Assembly: GCA_029876055.1 (NCBI GenBank)
Contig: CM056874.1
Span: 5,332,001 to 5,396,000, forward strand
DNA from: Madurella fahalii
Lineage: Eukaryota > Ascomycota > Sordariomycetes > Sordariales
DNA: 64,000 nt
Reading direction: 5' to 3'
In this document: positions 44,973 through 56,107 of the stretch, one piece after another
How positions within the stretch are numbered: position 1 is the stretch's first letter
Layout of the letters: every line of letters starts with the position of its first letter
The notes under the pieces: model-generated
What the model saw: only the letters and a program-made list of their open reading frames with translations
Told to the model about the DNA's origin: nothing
The model's database searches: none
Position numbers and translations under genes: made by a program

Positions 44973-45651
44973 ATGGCGAGCGCATCACCCCAATCTCCAC
45001 CCCCCACAGGGTCACCCGGCCACGAGTCTCCAACAGATATACCTGAGTCGCCCATAATCCCTTCACCGCAGGCAGCGGGATTCCGGCGCAGCCCTCCGAA
45101 GCCTGTCAACCTCCGCGCCGTGACGGCCGTTCAGAGCACACAGCCCAGACCCCAGGGCAGCCGCGCCCAGGTCAAGACTCCTGAGCCGCGCCCCTCCAAG
45201 GAGCGTATGAACGGCCAAAAAGAAGTGGCCGAGAGATCGCCTAGCACGCCGGGTCACCTGGCGCCCTTTGATTGGGATGATTTTGAGGCACGCTATGAGG
45301 AGGCTCTTGCCGAAGCTGATGGCCACGAGCAGGAGCTCCTGAGAGAATTTGAGGAGCTTGTGAAGGTGAGTCGAATCATGAGCCATCGTCATCGCGTCTC
45401 TCTTCTGACAGTGTCGCAGTTCTTCAATGTCTGGGCGTCCGCTGCCTCGGCCCATGATACCGAGCGCGGGGTCAAAAGACTCCAAACTAGAGAGCGATAC
45501 GTCAAAATCGCAGAACAGAGTCTAGCGCAGAAGAAGAAACACCGTGAGCCGTATTGCTTTTCTCATAGCTCGTGAGCCCAACTAACAGCCGCCAGTGACG
45601 GAGGTTGTGCGCGCTTTTCAGAGTGCTCTGGCGCTCCTAAGCCAGTCCTAA
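44973..45651 (+). CDS. conserved-looking small fungal protein, function unknown
   Basis: Three exons, 44973-45365, 45420-45543 and 45596-45651, give 190 residues. The first intron (54 bp) is a multiple of three and stop-free; the second (52 bp) has a CTAAC branch site and phase 1. The first 100 residues are Pro/Ser-rich and disordered. The second half is helical: 'FDWDDFEARYEEALAEADGH', 'EQELLREFEELVKFFNVWAS', 'RERYVKIAEQSLAQKKKHLT' and 'VVRAFQSALALLSQS'. The continuous helix and heptad-like pattern across both splice junctions supports the spliced model. I do not recognise the family; it could be a coiled-coil subunit of a larger complex. Confidence 0.7.
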
Positions 45652-46188
45652 CCTCTTCCATAAGACGGATGAGTTTGATGATGCCGTGAACGGTCCAGAT
45701 TGCTCTACGGCGGGACTTGGTATCACGGTTCGGAGGCCGTCACTTGCCAGATGCACTCCTGTGGGTTTAGTGTCGAATTTAGGGCCGGTGACGGGCATTC
45801 TGCTAGCGGACTCGTGCGGCTGCGGCGATGCTCCTTATACGAGCAATATACCCTAGATCAATGCTCTTTTCCAAGTTCCCTAAGCCCAGCCAGTCGCCAG
45901 CCATCCTGATCGCTGGCCCATGCATGATCAGCGTGGAAATCCAACGCAGCACAACACCAACCTCTACTCAGAGAGCACTTCCCGCGAGTCACACGATGAA
46001 CCACAGTACAGGCCGACTGGAACACAACAGAATACTTTTTTTCTCGGAGCAGCTTTGAGCAATGTCTCGAGCAATAATCCGACTTGCTCTTACCGCGAGC
46101 ACGTGACCGCTGTCGTTAGCTATCGCAATTTGTCTCTCGGTCATTCTTTAACCGAACCTTAGCAACCGTCACGTCGCTCGCGCCAAAA
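45652..46188. other. intergenic
   Basis: 537 bp between two small genes on the same strand; presumed UTR and promoter. No other feature is seen. Confidence 0.5.
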
Positions 46189-46854
46189 ATGGCTGCCGCG
46201 TCATTCCGAGTGCCGCAAATCAGCCAGGTAAGAACCTAGACGACTCTCCTGCCGGGACAAGCTAACACACGATTGTCCCTGCAGGCCGAGATGATTGCAT
46301 TCCATGAAGCGCATTTCTCCAAGCTTGCGACAGGTCACTTCCAATCCCACTTCCTCCGACCCGACCTTCCCGCGCCAGAAGAAGCCGTATGCAACGACGC
46401 AGACGGCACGAACTACGACGAGTATCATGACGAGGAGGAAGATGATGACGACGATGGGCTCGGTTACTATCCCGACGGTGTCAAACGCACCCTCACCGAC
46501 GAGCAAATTGCCATCTTCCGACACTCTGAACTCGAAGCCCTGCGCCGCGCCAAAGAATCTTCCAACACCAGAAAATCCATAGCCACGGTCCCTCGGGAAG
46601 ACGCGGCGCACGACGTGTCGGAAGGCGAGGTCTCATCCTCAACGCCGACCGGCACAGCTGCAAGGAACAAGAAGAAGCGGAAGCGCGGCAAGAACAAGAA
46701 CAAGAACAAGAATGGGGAAGAGCAGATTGATCTGCGCAAGCGAACATGGGATATGGTCGACAAGGGCCTGGCGACCCTCGACTATGACGAGGAGGAGGCG
46801 GAGCCAGCCCAAGCCGGCGCGGTTCAGCGGCGGCGAATCTCTTACGACGATTGA
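46189..46854 (+). CDS. fungal protein of unknown function, DUF3807-like
   Basis: Two exons, 46189-46227 and 46285-46854, phase 0, give 202 residues; the 57-bp intron has a GCTAAC branch site. After 'MAAASFRVPQISQAEMIAFH' comes a short helix and 'EAHFSKLATGHFQSHFLRPD'. An acidic stretch ('YDEYHDEEEDDDDDGLGYYP') is followed by 'RTLTDEQIAIFRHSELEALR', a Lys/Asn-rich nuclear-localisation-like run ('RNKKKRKRGKNKNKNKN') and 'RTWDMVDKGLATLDYDEEEA'. The order (short N-terminal helix, 'DEQIAIFRHSE', basic run, 'RTWDMVDKGL') resembles the fungal DUF3807 family from memory, which I could not check. The basic run suggests a nuclear protein. Confidence 0.75.
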
Positions 46855-48462
46855 GAGGCTACACACGTGTCCAGCACAGAGGTTGCATAAACCAACGAGC
46901 GGGTATCTCTCGCGCGGCGGCGGCGTTGTTCGATCGTCATGCCGCCTTGCCGCGGCTAGTTTGAACGAGGAAAAGAAGAAAGAAAAAAAAAAAAAAAAGG
47001 TAAGTAATCTATCTCTGCCCGCCTCCATTACCATGCATCGTACTTCATGATGAGATCTTTTGTATCGTCATCCTTAGCCGGAAATCCGGCGGAGGCTGTT
47101 CGGGGGGCTCCCTAACCGGAGCTTCTCGGGACTTGTCTCTTAGCTGGAACATGTCGAGTTAATCTTCTCTCTGACACATATGTCACGTTGCTCTTTTATA
47201 ATGGCCATATTTATGTTGGGTGGCCTGCTAACGCGGATTGCATTACGCAGAGTGTTGTACGTGGTGTCTCGGTGTGGGAACTTGATGGATGGATGAGATG
47301 ACGGTGGGCAATGGAGGGAAATGGTTTGGAATTGTCATAAGGTAGCTGTGGTGGGATGTGTCTGGGTATTACGGATGCACTGGCCGTCATAAATTGACGA
47401 TGTTAGCATGCTGGCAGTGGGAGCGTGAGATCATAACATTTGGGGACTGGAGGAGTACGGGCAAAGACATGTCATGGCGTATGATGAATCAGAACGGCTT
47501 TTTGGGGAGGGTATTCAGCCTCGTTCTAGTTAGAGGTTGCCGTTGAACCCGAGATACATAGCATCCGTCTATCTCTCTGAACATGGCCACCTCCGTATTC
47601 TGTACATGTCAGGACGTGCCCGGCTTCGTCTCCCGCCCCAACCTCCGCCACTTTATGCTGTTTATGTCAGGCCAATCTCCTAGCACCTGTCCATTCCCAC
47701 AACACCAGGTTCTGCACAGGTACGGCACATTCAGCCACCCGATAACGGCACCGGGTGCAGATCCCGAGCCTACCGCCCCGACGCCAACACGTTCCTGTAT
47801 CATAAACATCACAGACGCCAGGCATCGTCACTCACCGACACATCAGCACATCAGAATCCACTCATATCAATCAGGACCAGACTAAAAAATGGCGGCGACA
47901 TTCTCTAAACACATTGGGCTATGCATCCCCAACCACTCATCCCTCCACATCTATCTAAGCTAAGTGAAGTGGTAACCGTCCTCTCTCGTCAGCATCATAG
48001 TGTCCGCCTCCATTCAGTTTGTACAAAACAATAGGACCTTTAGGGGGGTGGGGTTTAGCTATTCCTCTCGGCTTGGCTTCCCCCCTTTATGTACATACAA
48101 AACAAAAATACCCTTCAGTCTTTAGCAACACAAAAAGCTCGATGCGGAAAGCGGCAAAAAAAAAAAAAAAAGGGGGGGGGGCCAAGAAAAAGCCAGGGAA
48201 GTTGCAAAAATAGAATAAAATACAAAGCAGGGGAGGGCTATGATGGGTATCAGAGCGAAGCGAAGCTTAGAAAGGAAGTAAAAGCAATGAATCGCTGGTT
48301 GCTGGGAGGGGGTGGCACTGATGTCAAAAAAAAAAAAAAAAAAAAAACATAAAAAGGACCAAAAATGCAAGAGGTAACAAAAATTCATGATGTCAGAATC
48401 AAACATCGGCATCTTTATCTTTAACAAAAGTAAAAAGAAAACAGAACAGATGGCACATCCCA
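46855..48462. other. tail-to-tail intergenic with homopolymer runs
   Basis: 1.6 kb between the DUF3807-like gene and spa2. It contains an A-run next to a G-run (about 48156-48181), another A-run (48326-48347) and an A-run near 46984-46998. A 100-codon frame at 47583-47885 has no domain and no introns and is not called. Confidence 0.5.
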
Positions 48463-51382
48463 TCATGCAAAGTCATCAGCCCCATCATCCAAGCCCCCTA
48501 CCGCGAGCCCATCGACCCTCTGCACCAACTCTTTCGTCTCTCTCGCGATCTCAAACGCGATGGGCGGCAGCGTCTGCGTCCACATGCGCCACTCGCGGTC
48601 ATTGTTGCTAGCCTTGTCGGCCGCCAGCTCGAGTCCGCGCTTGCCCGCCTCCATCAGACGCTCTCGGCACGACGACAGCCGCCGGACCAGCTCGGCCCCG
48701 CTCGGCCCGATCGCTTCCGTCTCCGAGATGACCTGCCCAACCACGTCCACAATCGTATTGATCTCCTCCGACACCTGCTCAATGTCGGCGTCGTTTCGGA
48801 TCAGCTGCACGAGCTCCTGAATCGTCTGTACAAGGACCGCGGTCTGGTCTTCGAGGTAGATCTTGAGATCCTCGGTTCGCCTGTCCGGCTGCCGTCCGTT
48901 CATGTTGTTGTTGTTATTGTATCGCCCGTTCCCGTTCCCGTTGGGAGCGGGGGGTAAACGCTTGTTCAAGCTCCCGTAGCCGCCATCGTTGCCATTTGTC
49001 ATCGCGCCGTTGCGAGCCATGGGACCCTTGGCATATGATTCTCGCGGGGAGCTCACCGGGCTGTACGCGGACGAGTCCATGCTGGTCCGGCTACCGGCTC
49101 CCAGGCCCTGGAAAGGAGGCGGCGGGGGCAACGATTCTTGGACTGACGTCACGCTCGATATCTGACTCTGCCCGTTGCTTCGAGGGGAGAAGAAGCTCGT
49201 CGAGTCCACAGGGGTGACCGTTCCGTCGTCATCCTCTTCGAGCTCGTCCGCCGGTGTAGCCCGGATCTTGACCGCTCTCAGCAACTCGACAACCGCGGCG
49301 ACCAGATGGGACGCAGCCGCGTCGAGTAAGGATACCGGGGTGATGCCGGCAGAACTGGCAAAGTTCTTGGAGGCGGTGATTAGGTTATTGGCCGTAGACG
49401 ATACCCGAGCCCTGAGCTTCTGATGCTGCGACACCGCGGCGTCGCCATTTTGCGTAGGCCCATCAACATCCTTGGTGATCCGTCGCACACTGACCACGAC
49501 CGCCTTCATCGAGTCAATCACCCGTTCCGGATTACCGGAACGTGTCTTCTGGAGGAGGTCGTCGATAGCGATCTGGAACTTTGTGACGTGTATGTCCTTC
49601 ACCAGCCCGTTGTCCTGCGTAAAGCCCTTCTCACGGACGTATTTGGCAGCATCCTGATCCACGGTAAGGCCTGCGGACGAACCGCGCATGTCGCGCAGCT
49701 GCGTCTTGGTGCGGGCGTACCGGTTCTGCCACTCCCGCACTTCGTTCTCGAGCGACTCAATCGTCTTCTCCATTTCGGACTGCCTCTCCCACGCAGCGCC
49801 GCTCTGCTGCGATATCATCCTCATCTCCCGTAGGAATTCCTGGGCTTCCCGCCGCACTTCCTCCGTCACTTGCTCCTGTTCTTCCAGTGCCCTGCGCAGC
49901 TCCTGGTTTTCTTTTTCCAGGTCCGAGTTGGCGCCGCCGTTTGGCCTCATGTTACTGCTGGATTGGCGGGCCTCCTCTATCTCTTCCCTCAGTTGCCGGG
50001 TCTCGCTCGCGTGCTCGCCTTGTATCCTGTCCAGCTCTCTCTTCAAGGACTCGTTCAGTTCCTGGGCCTCGGCAAGCCTGTTCTCCAAGGTCGCGCGCGC
50101 TTCCTCCCATTCCCTCTTCTCCATGTCCGCGGCATTTGCTTTTGAGCGTTCGCCGTCCAGTATGCTGTTCAGTTCATCGTCCTTCCTCTTTAACCTGTCC
50201 TCCATATTATCGAGCTTCTCCCGCAGATCTCTGACCTGTAGCTCGTAATCCTCAATGAGCTTCTTGTCGTTCTGCAAGGAAAAAGGAGGGTTAGTTGACA
50301 TCGGTCGGGGGTCACGGTAAGGTAAAACAAACCTCGGATGGCCCTGCGCTACGCTTGCTATCGCGGTCTCCCGCCATCCTCCCTAAGCCGTACGCATCGG
50401 CTACGCCAGGATCCGGGCTTAGCGGGCTAACTGCGTCGTCGTCCTCTTCCACCATGGTGCTCTTGTTCGGAACAATGGTGTTGCTCTGAAACTGTTTTGC
50501 CATCGGCCGCCCGTAGTCGCCGTTTGGTAGCCCTGGCGACGGGGGCACAGGGAAGCCGGTATTTAGGGGCGTCGGCAACCCGCGCCCGCTCCGCACGGAG
50601 CTGGCTTCGGAAGGGCGCCTCCGGCTTTGGCCTCTCGGAGGAAAACCGTTCATTCCGTTGACAGGCGTCTGCGATCGACTCGGCGGGCCTCCGCGGAACG
50701 ACATTGGGCTTCCGATGCGTGGAACATCTCCAGCGGCGAAACGCGGGAATCTCCGCTCCAGCTCGCAGAAAACGTCGGTGGCAAGGTCGCGAAACCGGGG
50801 AGGGCCGAGAGACGAAAGCTTCTGGCGCGCCTGGTTCCGTTTGGGGTGGAAAGTTTCCTCAGGCAATAGGAATTCCGGCGGGCCGGCGCTGGGTGGAGCA
50901 TTTGAGGGTCTTCGGCTTGCGAGTTCGCGTCGCTTCAGCTCGTCGAAGACGTCGGTACTGAGCTCGAGGAATTGAACGCCAGTGAGGCGCTGTAGCTTGT
51001 CGCGGGCCTTGTTAGGCGGGGGCTTCGGGTTCCCGTCGCGCGAGGTGGCCGACAGAAAGCGCTTGAGTGAGACATAGTGCTCCGACAGCACCAGCTCATG
51101 ATTCTCCAACTGTTGGCTCTGGCTCCTCCCGCTCTCGCTCCGCGCGTATAGGTTGGTGCCGGCGCTCGACCTGCCAACAGAGGGGGGCGGTGAGGGGCCG
51201 CCGGCGCTGCGAGGCCCCGGTGGAAAATTCCCGTTCATTGTCCTGACAGCACCTGCGGAGTCTGGCGGAGTATTGAGCTGGGCCCGAGTATTCGAATAAG
51301 GACCGTCCTTGTCGGCGATCGGATAAGACGACTCGCTACCGCCTACAGAGACAGGTGATAACGGTGCATTGCGGCCATTCAT
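48463..51382 (-). CDS. spa2: polarisome scaffold Spa2
   Basis: Two exons, 51382-50333 and 50271-48463, phase 0, give 952 residues. Residues about 100-225 contain two Spa2 homology (SHD/GIT) repeats: 'ARDKLQRLTGVQFLELSTDV' with 'FDELKRRE', and 'ARQKLSSLGPPRFRDLATDV' with 'FCELERRFP'. A long coiled coil opens exon 2 ('NDKKLIEDYELQVRDLREKL' onward, about residues 351-560). A conserved 'LTVDQDAAKYVREKGFTQDN' segment and the C-terminal SHD-V-type helical domain ('IYLEDQTAVLVQTIQELVQL', 'INTIVDVVGQVISETE') follow. Spa2 organises the polarisome at hyphal tips and links MAPK modules to Bni1 and Bud6. The intron donor is GTTTGT, slightly non-consensus, but the joined frame 'SAGPSENDKKLIEDY' is the family continuity. 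Confidence 0.93.
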
Positions 51383-53209
51383 GGTATTCGGGGCGGCTCA
51401 GTAGGAGAGTTGGCCGTGGTGAGCGGGCGCCGTGCCACGTTCGCGCGTTTCCAGATGCCACCGCAGCCACAATCGAGTGGCGTCAGACGTGTGCAAGTGA
51501 CGTCGTTGTATGATGCCGCTGGCACACCCAGCGGAGGGTAAGTAAGAAAAGTAATAAACGCAACCGGGCTGTTGTGTCGTCGAAGGTTGTCACAACATGA
51601 AACGCATCGACGGCCCGCCAACTGGCGTCGCTTTTCGGAGTGGCTAGCGTGCAGCGCAGCTCGGCAGAAAAGAAAAAACCTACAAAAAAAATTAAAAGAT
51701 AAACAGCGACCTTCTCAAACCGACAGGGCCCGGCCGTTTGGAACAACACGAGGTAAACGCAGGATCAACTGCGAGGCTGGGGGACCGTCTAGGGACCGTC
51801 TTGGGGACCACCGGTTTCGTCTCGTCTCGTCTGTCGTTTTGTGTGCCACGCAATCACGCGGCGGTGGCGACGGAAGATGGACGGCGGCCACGGATCAGAA
51901 AGACCGGGGAAGTGGGAAAGAGCAAAATCAAAGCCGCACACAGAGATAAGCAGCGCCGTCAGCTCTTTTGGACGCTGTCGTAATTACAGATAAGCGTCCA
52001 TTTGCTCTTTTGTCTCGGGGGGGGAAGTGATATGTGTAGTCCGTACAGGGGGAATTAATTGCCCAATTGCCCAATTGCCCAGCTGCGCCCCTGACGATGA
52101 GACCCAACGGGGTGACAGTCGGACCCAGGTGGCAATTGGGTTGGCCCGCTGCACGGCGCTGGGTCCAATTTCCTTATTAGTCGCGCGCTACCGTGGACAG
52201 GAGGAAGACAAGGAGGAACAAGGCGGGCGCGGACAGGGACAGGGTGCATCGGCCTGCAAGTCAGCGTGGAAGCCGCTCCCGCCGCTCACGCTCCCGCGTA
52301 CCTAAGTGTACACTAGAGGGCCCGCCTCGACACAAAGCATGACGAGCTGAATTGGGGAAATCCCCGAACAAAGAACAAAAGAGGGATGATCTCGGCCGGT
52401 TCCCGTGATGGCATTCGCGACACACTTGCCCAGAATAGCCGGCCTGGCCGGCCCGGACGGTCTGGAACACCCCATCGGTACATTTTATTTTATTTTATTT
52501 TCCTTCCTTTTAAAACCATACCCAGAGAGAATGGATGTAAGCCGGCCAACGTCACGACCCGGCCCGGGATGGCCGCGATGCTAGTTCCAAGTCGCATGTT
52601 TGTTCGCATCTGCCGGGTCGATGGAAATAAGGGCACTGCGTTGTTTCGGGAGCCACTTCGATCTGCTTGGCAACACAGAAGCACCGTGTCTTCCTTCTGC
52701 ATTGACTCCCGGACCATATCCCGCATATCCCCCATGTTTGGTGGTTTGATATTCCGTATGCCGGGTAAAATCTCACGAGCCTCCCTGCCTTACGTAATTC
52801 GAGAAGCCGAAGTCGTTCTTCTTCTGCTGGTGCGCGCCGGCCGAGAACTCTCCGGGAGGGAGCCCGCCCGCGCCATCCTTGTCATCCTCATTTTGTAGTA
52901 ATCCTAGGGACCCGTTGCCAAAACAGAACTGTCCCGATCCTTAATCACAGTTACCCCGGAGGTTGTGGAGCACCACGGCACCAAAGCAGAAATGGACCCC
53001 GATCGTCGCCGGCGGCCGCCCTGTTATTTCGGAAGATCCCAGCCTTTTGGGCTTTATCAAAAGTCATGACACGTGATGCTTGGTATCTCTGCCTTGATCC
53101 CATCCCAACGCCCAATTCAAGATCCCCAATTGCTCGACCAACCAACGCCTTTGATTATAACAAAGAAACCGCAAAAGACATGATGAAAGCACTGACCTCC
53201 GATTCCTCT
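51383..53209. other. intergenic, no gene recognised
   Basis: 1.8 kb upstream of spa2 and downstream of ssu72. It contains small repeats (an AATTGCCC unit at 52060-52082 and a TTTTA pentamer run at 52483-52501). The 170-codon frame at 52386-52898 has no domain and looks fortuitous. Confidence 0.5.
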
Positions 53210-54033
53210 TCAGAACCAAGATAGGGTCCATGTGGCGGGGAGATTTGGCCATCTCTCTTGCCACTCAGCCAGTACCTCGGGAACCCGCTCGTCGAAGCCC
53301 GCTCTGCCGGCGCCGCTTCCTGAGTCAAATGCAGCAGGTCCCACCTTTTCCCGTTCTTCCACAGCGACCTTGTTTAGAGAGTCGGCCAGGTCGACGATGG
53401 CCCCGCCGCCGATTGACGCTTCCTCATGGTTGTCCTTAATGTCAATGTTGATGACATGGACAGGCCGGTTCAACGGAGAACCTCGATTGAGAAGATCATC
53501 GATGACGGCATCCCAGCAGCGCTCCTCGCACGTGATGACCACGTCTGCCACGCCAGCCTCCATGCCCGCGCTTCCCTTGTCCTTCTCGTGTTTGACCCGT
53601 GGCATGCCCACTTGCCAGTCCTGCCACCGCTCGGGACCCCATTTGATGACGCGGTTTCGCCCCAACATGTTAAGGAGGCCATTCGCCCGATACAGCCGAG
53701 GGTCCTTGGCCTCGAGCTCCCGATAAATGCTGTCGTACGAAGTCTCATTGAATTTGTAGACGTTGGGCTGTGTGATGGTCGGGCCGGGTAACCGGACGAG
53801 AGAGCCGGTGCCGAAAGAAATCACAGGGTAGTTGGCCTGGGAGAGGCGTAGGTGCCCTTCCATGGATCTGCATATGTCAGTCTTGCACTCGACAAGCTGA
53901 CCGTCTACGGGACGTGCCTGTTTTGGTTGCTGGCGCAGACCGTGCAGAATTTCAGCCTGAACGGTGGCTCGCCTTCCTGCTGGCCGTTCTGGGCCGGGAC
54001 AGAGGCGCTCGTATTCCCGTTCACCGGTTCCAT
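53210..54033 (-). CDS. ssu72: RNA polymerase II CTD phosphatase Ssu72
   Basis: Two exons, 54033-53918 and 53867-53210, give 257 residues. The catalytic P-loop 'VCASNQNRSMEGHL' (Cys33-x5-Arg39 of the low-molecular-weight phosphatase type) is split by the intron inside the Arg codon. The only donor that restores the invariant sequence is GC (CAG/GCACGT), so the intron is GC-AG. Later family blocks are 'VISFGTGSLVRLPGP', 'NVYKFNETSYDSIYREL', 'NRVIKWGPERWQDW' and 'VVITCEERCWDAVIDDL'. 'VHVINIDIKDNHEEASIGG' carries the catalytic Asp, and the end is 'WPNLPATWTLSWF'. Ssu72 removes Ser5 and Ser7 phosphates from the Pol II CTD within the cleavage/polyadenylation factor in the nucleus. The upstream frame lacks an ATG, so the first in-frame ATG at 54033 is used. 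Confidence 0.92.
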
Positions 54034-56107
54034 TGTTGGGTGACCGGGTGAAGGCGTCAGCTGGCGCAGGTCAGGTTGTGTTGGCCGTGGCAACGCAGTT
54101 CCGTGCCGCGAGAGAGTTGCCGCCGCAAAATCGCTAGATGTCAAGTGTTAGCTGCGTGTTTCCCTCGCTCACCAAGTCCAGAAACATCGCTGCTGTACTA
54201 GCGCCAGTATCAGGGAGAATAGCGTAATTATAGAACTTGTCATCAAAGGCCTGCAGTGCAGGTCATTCAGACAGCTCCAATAAAGAGTTCATCACGAAGC
54301 AAGCCAGGGAAAGATCAAATGGGAGGTTGCTGTGTTACCTGGAGAAAGCACCCGAGCCGAAAGCAACGCTATGTTCTCATTCTGGTCAGAGAACCTCGCG
54401 TGCACACTGCGCGGCCCGGTGGGCTGTACTTTGGGGGGATGGATGAGGTCAAAAAGCTTGACCTCGTTTTCGGCGATTGGGGCTCTTGGAGATGGGGGCC
54501 GAATTTGAGAGGTTATTATAGTGCCATATCTGACCGCCTTCTACATTCCGCCGTCCGACAGTTCGGGGTTAGGGTCCTTAAAGAAAAATGTGGACCCCAA
54601 TCACGAAAGAACGATCTCTCCTGTGTGTAGCGAATTAGCTGAGGTCGAGACGAGAACGGTAATTCCAACTGTGATGCGATAGAGTGAAGCGACGGTAGCC
54701 TGAGGGATGCAGCAGTCGAGGCAAGGCTGCCTGACTCCTGAGATATCTTTGCTGTGACATTCGCTACCATGGAGTGCCTGGGCCTATGTACATATCTGCT
54801 AAAATTAGCGCCCAAGTTTCTGCTTATTGGGTACTTTGAACAACCTCCAGGTCTGGCCGTTGGTGGTGCCAGACCAAAACCAACCCGTTCTCCCAACACG
54901 GCTGGCCGGCGGCTTGCTGTTCCGTCGGACTTGCTGCAAAATCCCATGTATGATGGGGGGAATTATTGATGTAGCGGGACCAGGGAGAGGCTCGTCCGTT
55001 TATTAGACGCTTCCGCCAGCCGGGAACCGCCAGCACGAGGCACACGAGCATGCTCTGGCCCCATGGGTTGTCTCACCTGAGACATTGCAAGCGACTCGCC
55101 AATCAGGTGCACAGCGCTGCTTCCAGACTTCCACCCTTGCGCGGATGCTGACGACAGGCATCGAGGGAGATCACCAATACGTGTACACTAGACTATTGAA
55201 GCAGCGCGTGGGCACAAGCTATTCCGTGCATACCCAGGGTTGCAGGCCCTTGAACGGCGAAGTCGCCTGGATGCAATGGTGAATTGACGCCGCCCCAGCA
55301 CTTTTCCGCCGTTGGGTGTGTTTTTCGTTGTTGGAGTCCATCTCGCCCATGTGCTGCTGCTGCTGCTGCTGCGGGAGCAGGCTGCCGGTGATTTGCGATT
55401 GTTGGGGCGGGGGTCTTGCACTCGGGTTGCAGCGCGCTTAGCTCTGCAAAGGCCAAGCCGCCCGCTTTGTGCCCGCTGCAGCGCAGCGCTGGGGCTGCTA
55501 CTTTTTCCGCCGGGTGCTGCCCCTTGACCCCTTGCCAACTTCAGTTTGGTCTGTCCTCGGCTCGACTCCATAAACCAAAAGCCGCCATCATTTCCTGCCC
55601 AATCGTCCTCCGAGGCTCCGTTCCGGCGGCATCCTGTTCGAGCACTCTTTGCCACTGCCGTCCCGCCGGTTCAGGAGACCCTCGGCGCCGCTATTAAGGA
55701 AACAGCCCGCCCTCGTGGCGCAGGGTGCCAGATGTGGATAGCCTGTCTCGTCTGAACGTCTGAGCGAGAGTCGCAGTTGCGGATCCGAGCTTCCTCCCTG
55801 GCACCAGTCGGCGTCCGCTTAGTATTTCCTAATTCCTTCAACCACAATACAACCCCCCCGGCAACAATACTATCAAACATCGTACTGCAGTACATACACA
55901 AACAAAAGAAACGGCGCGCCGAAAGAGCGCAAGCCGAACTCTTTGCGGACCCCTAGTTTCAACCCCCGGTTCCTACCTTCCAGCGGTGGCCGCGCCGGCG
56001 TGTCTGGGGTCCCACCAAAGGCTACGCTCGAAATCGAGCCGGGGCGCAAGCGCAAACCCCACACGAGCAATTCATTCCTCTCCGTGTCCGACTTTCTACC
56101 CTAAGCC
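54034..56107. other. divergent spacer, ssu72 / SH3 adaptor gene
   Basis: 2.1 kb without a recognised gene. A CTG microsatellite lies at about 55352-55371. Frames here (54256-54630, 55188-55697) are domain-free. The last few hundred bases are probably the leader of the SH3 gene. Confidence 0.5.

Noticed and set aside
47583..47885. Plus-strand frame of 100 codons near a Cys-rich start
   Set aside because: No zinc-finger spacing on inspection, no supporting introns, and it lies in the tail-to-tail spacer before spa2.
52386..52898. Plus-strand frame of 170 codons
   Set aside because: No recognisable domain, begins in a short-repeat area and shows no intron or codon-use signal; probably fortuitous.
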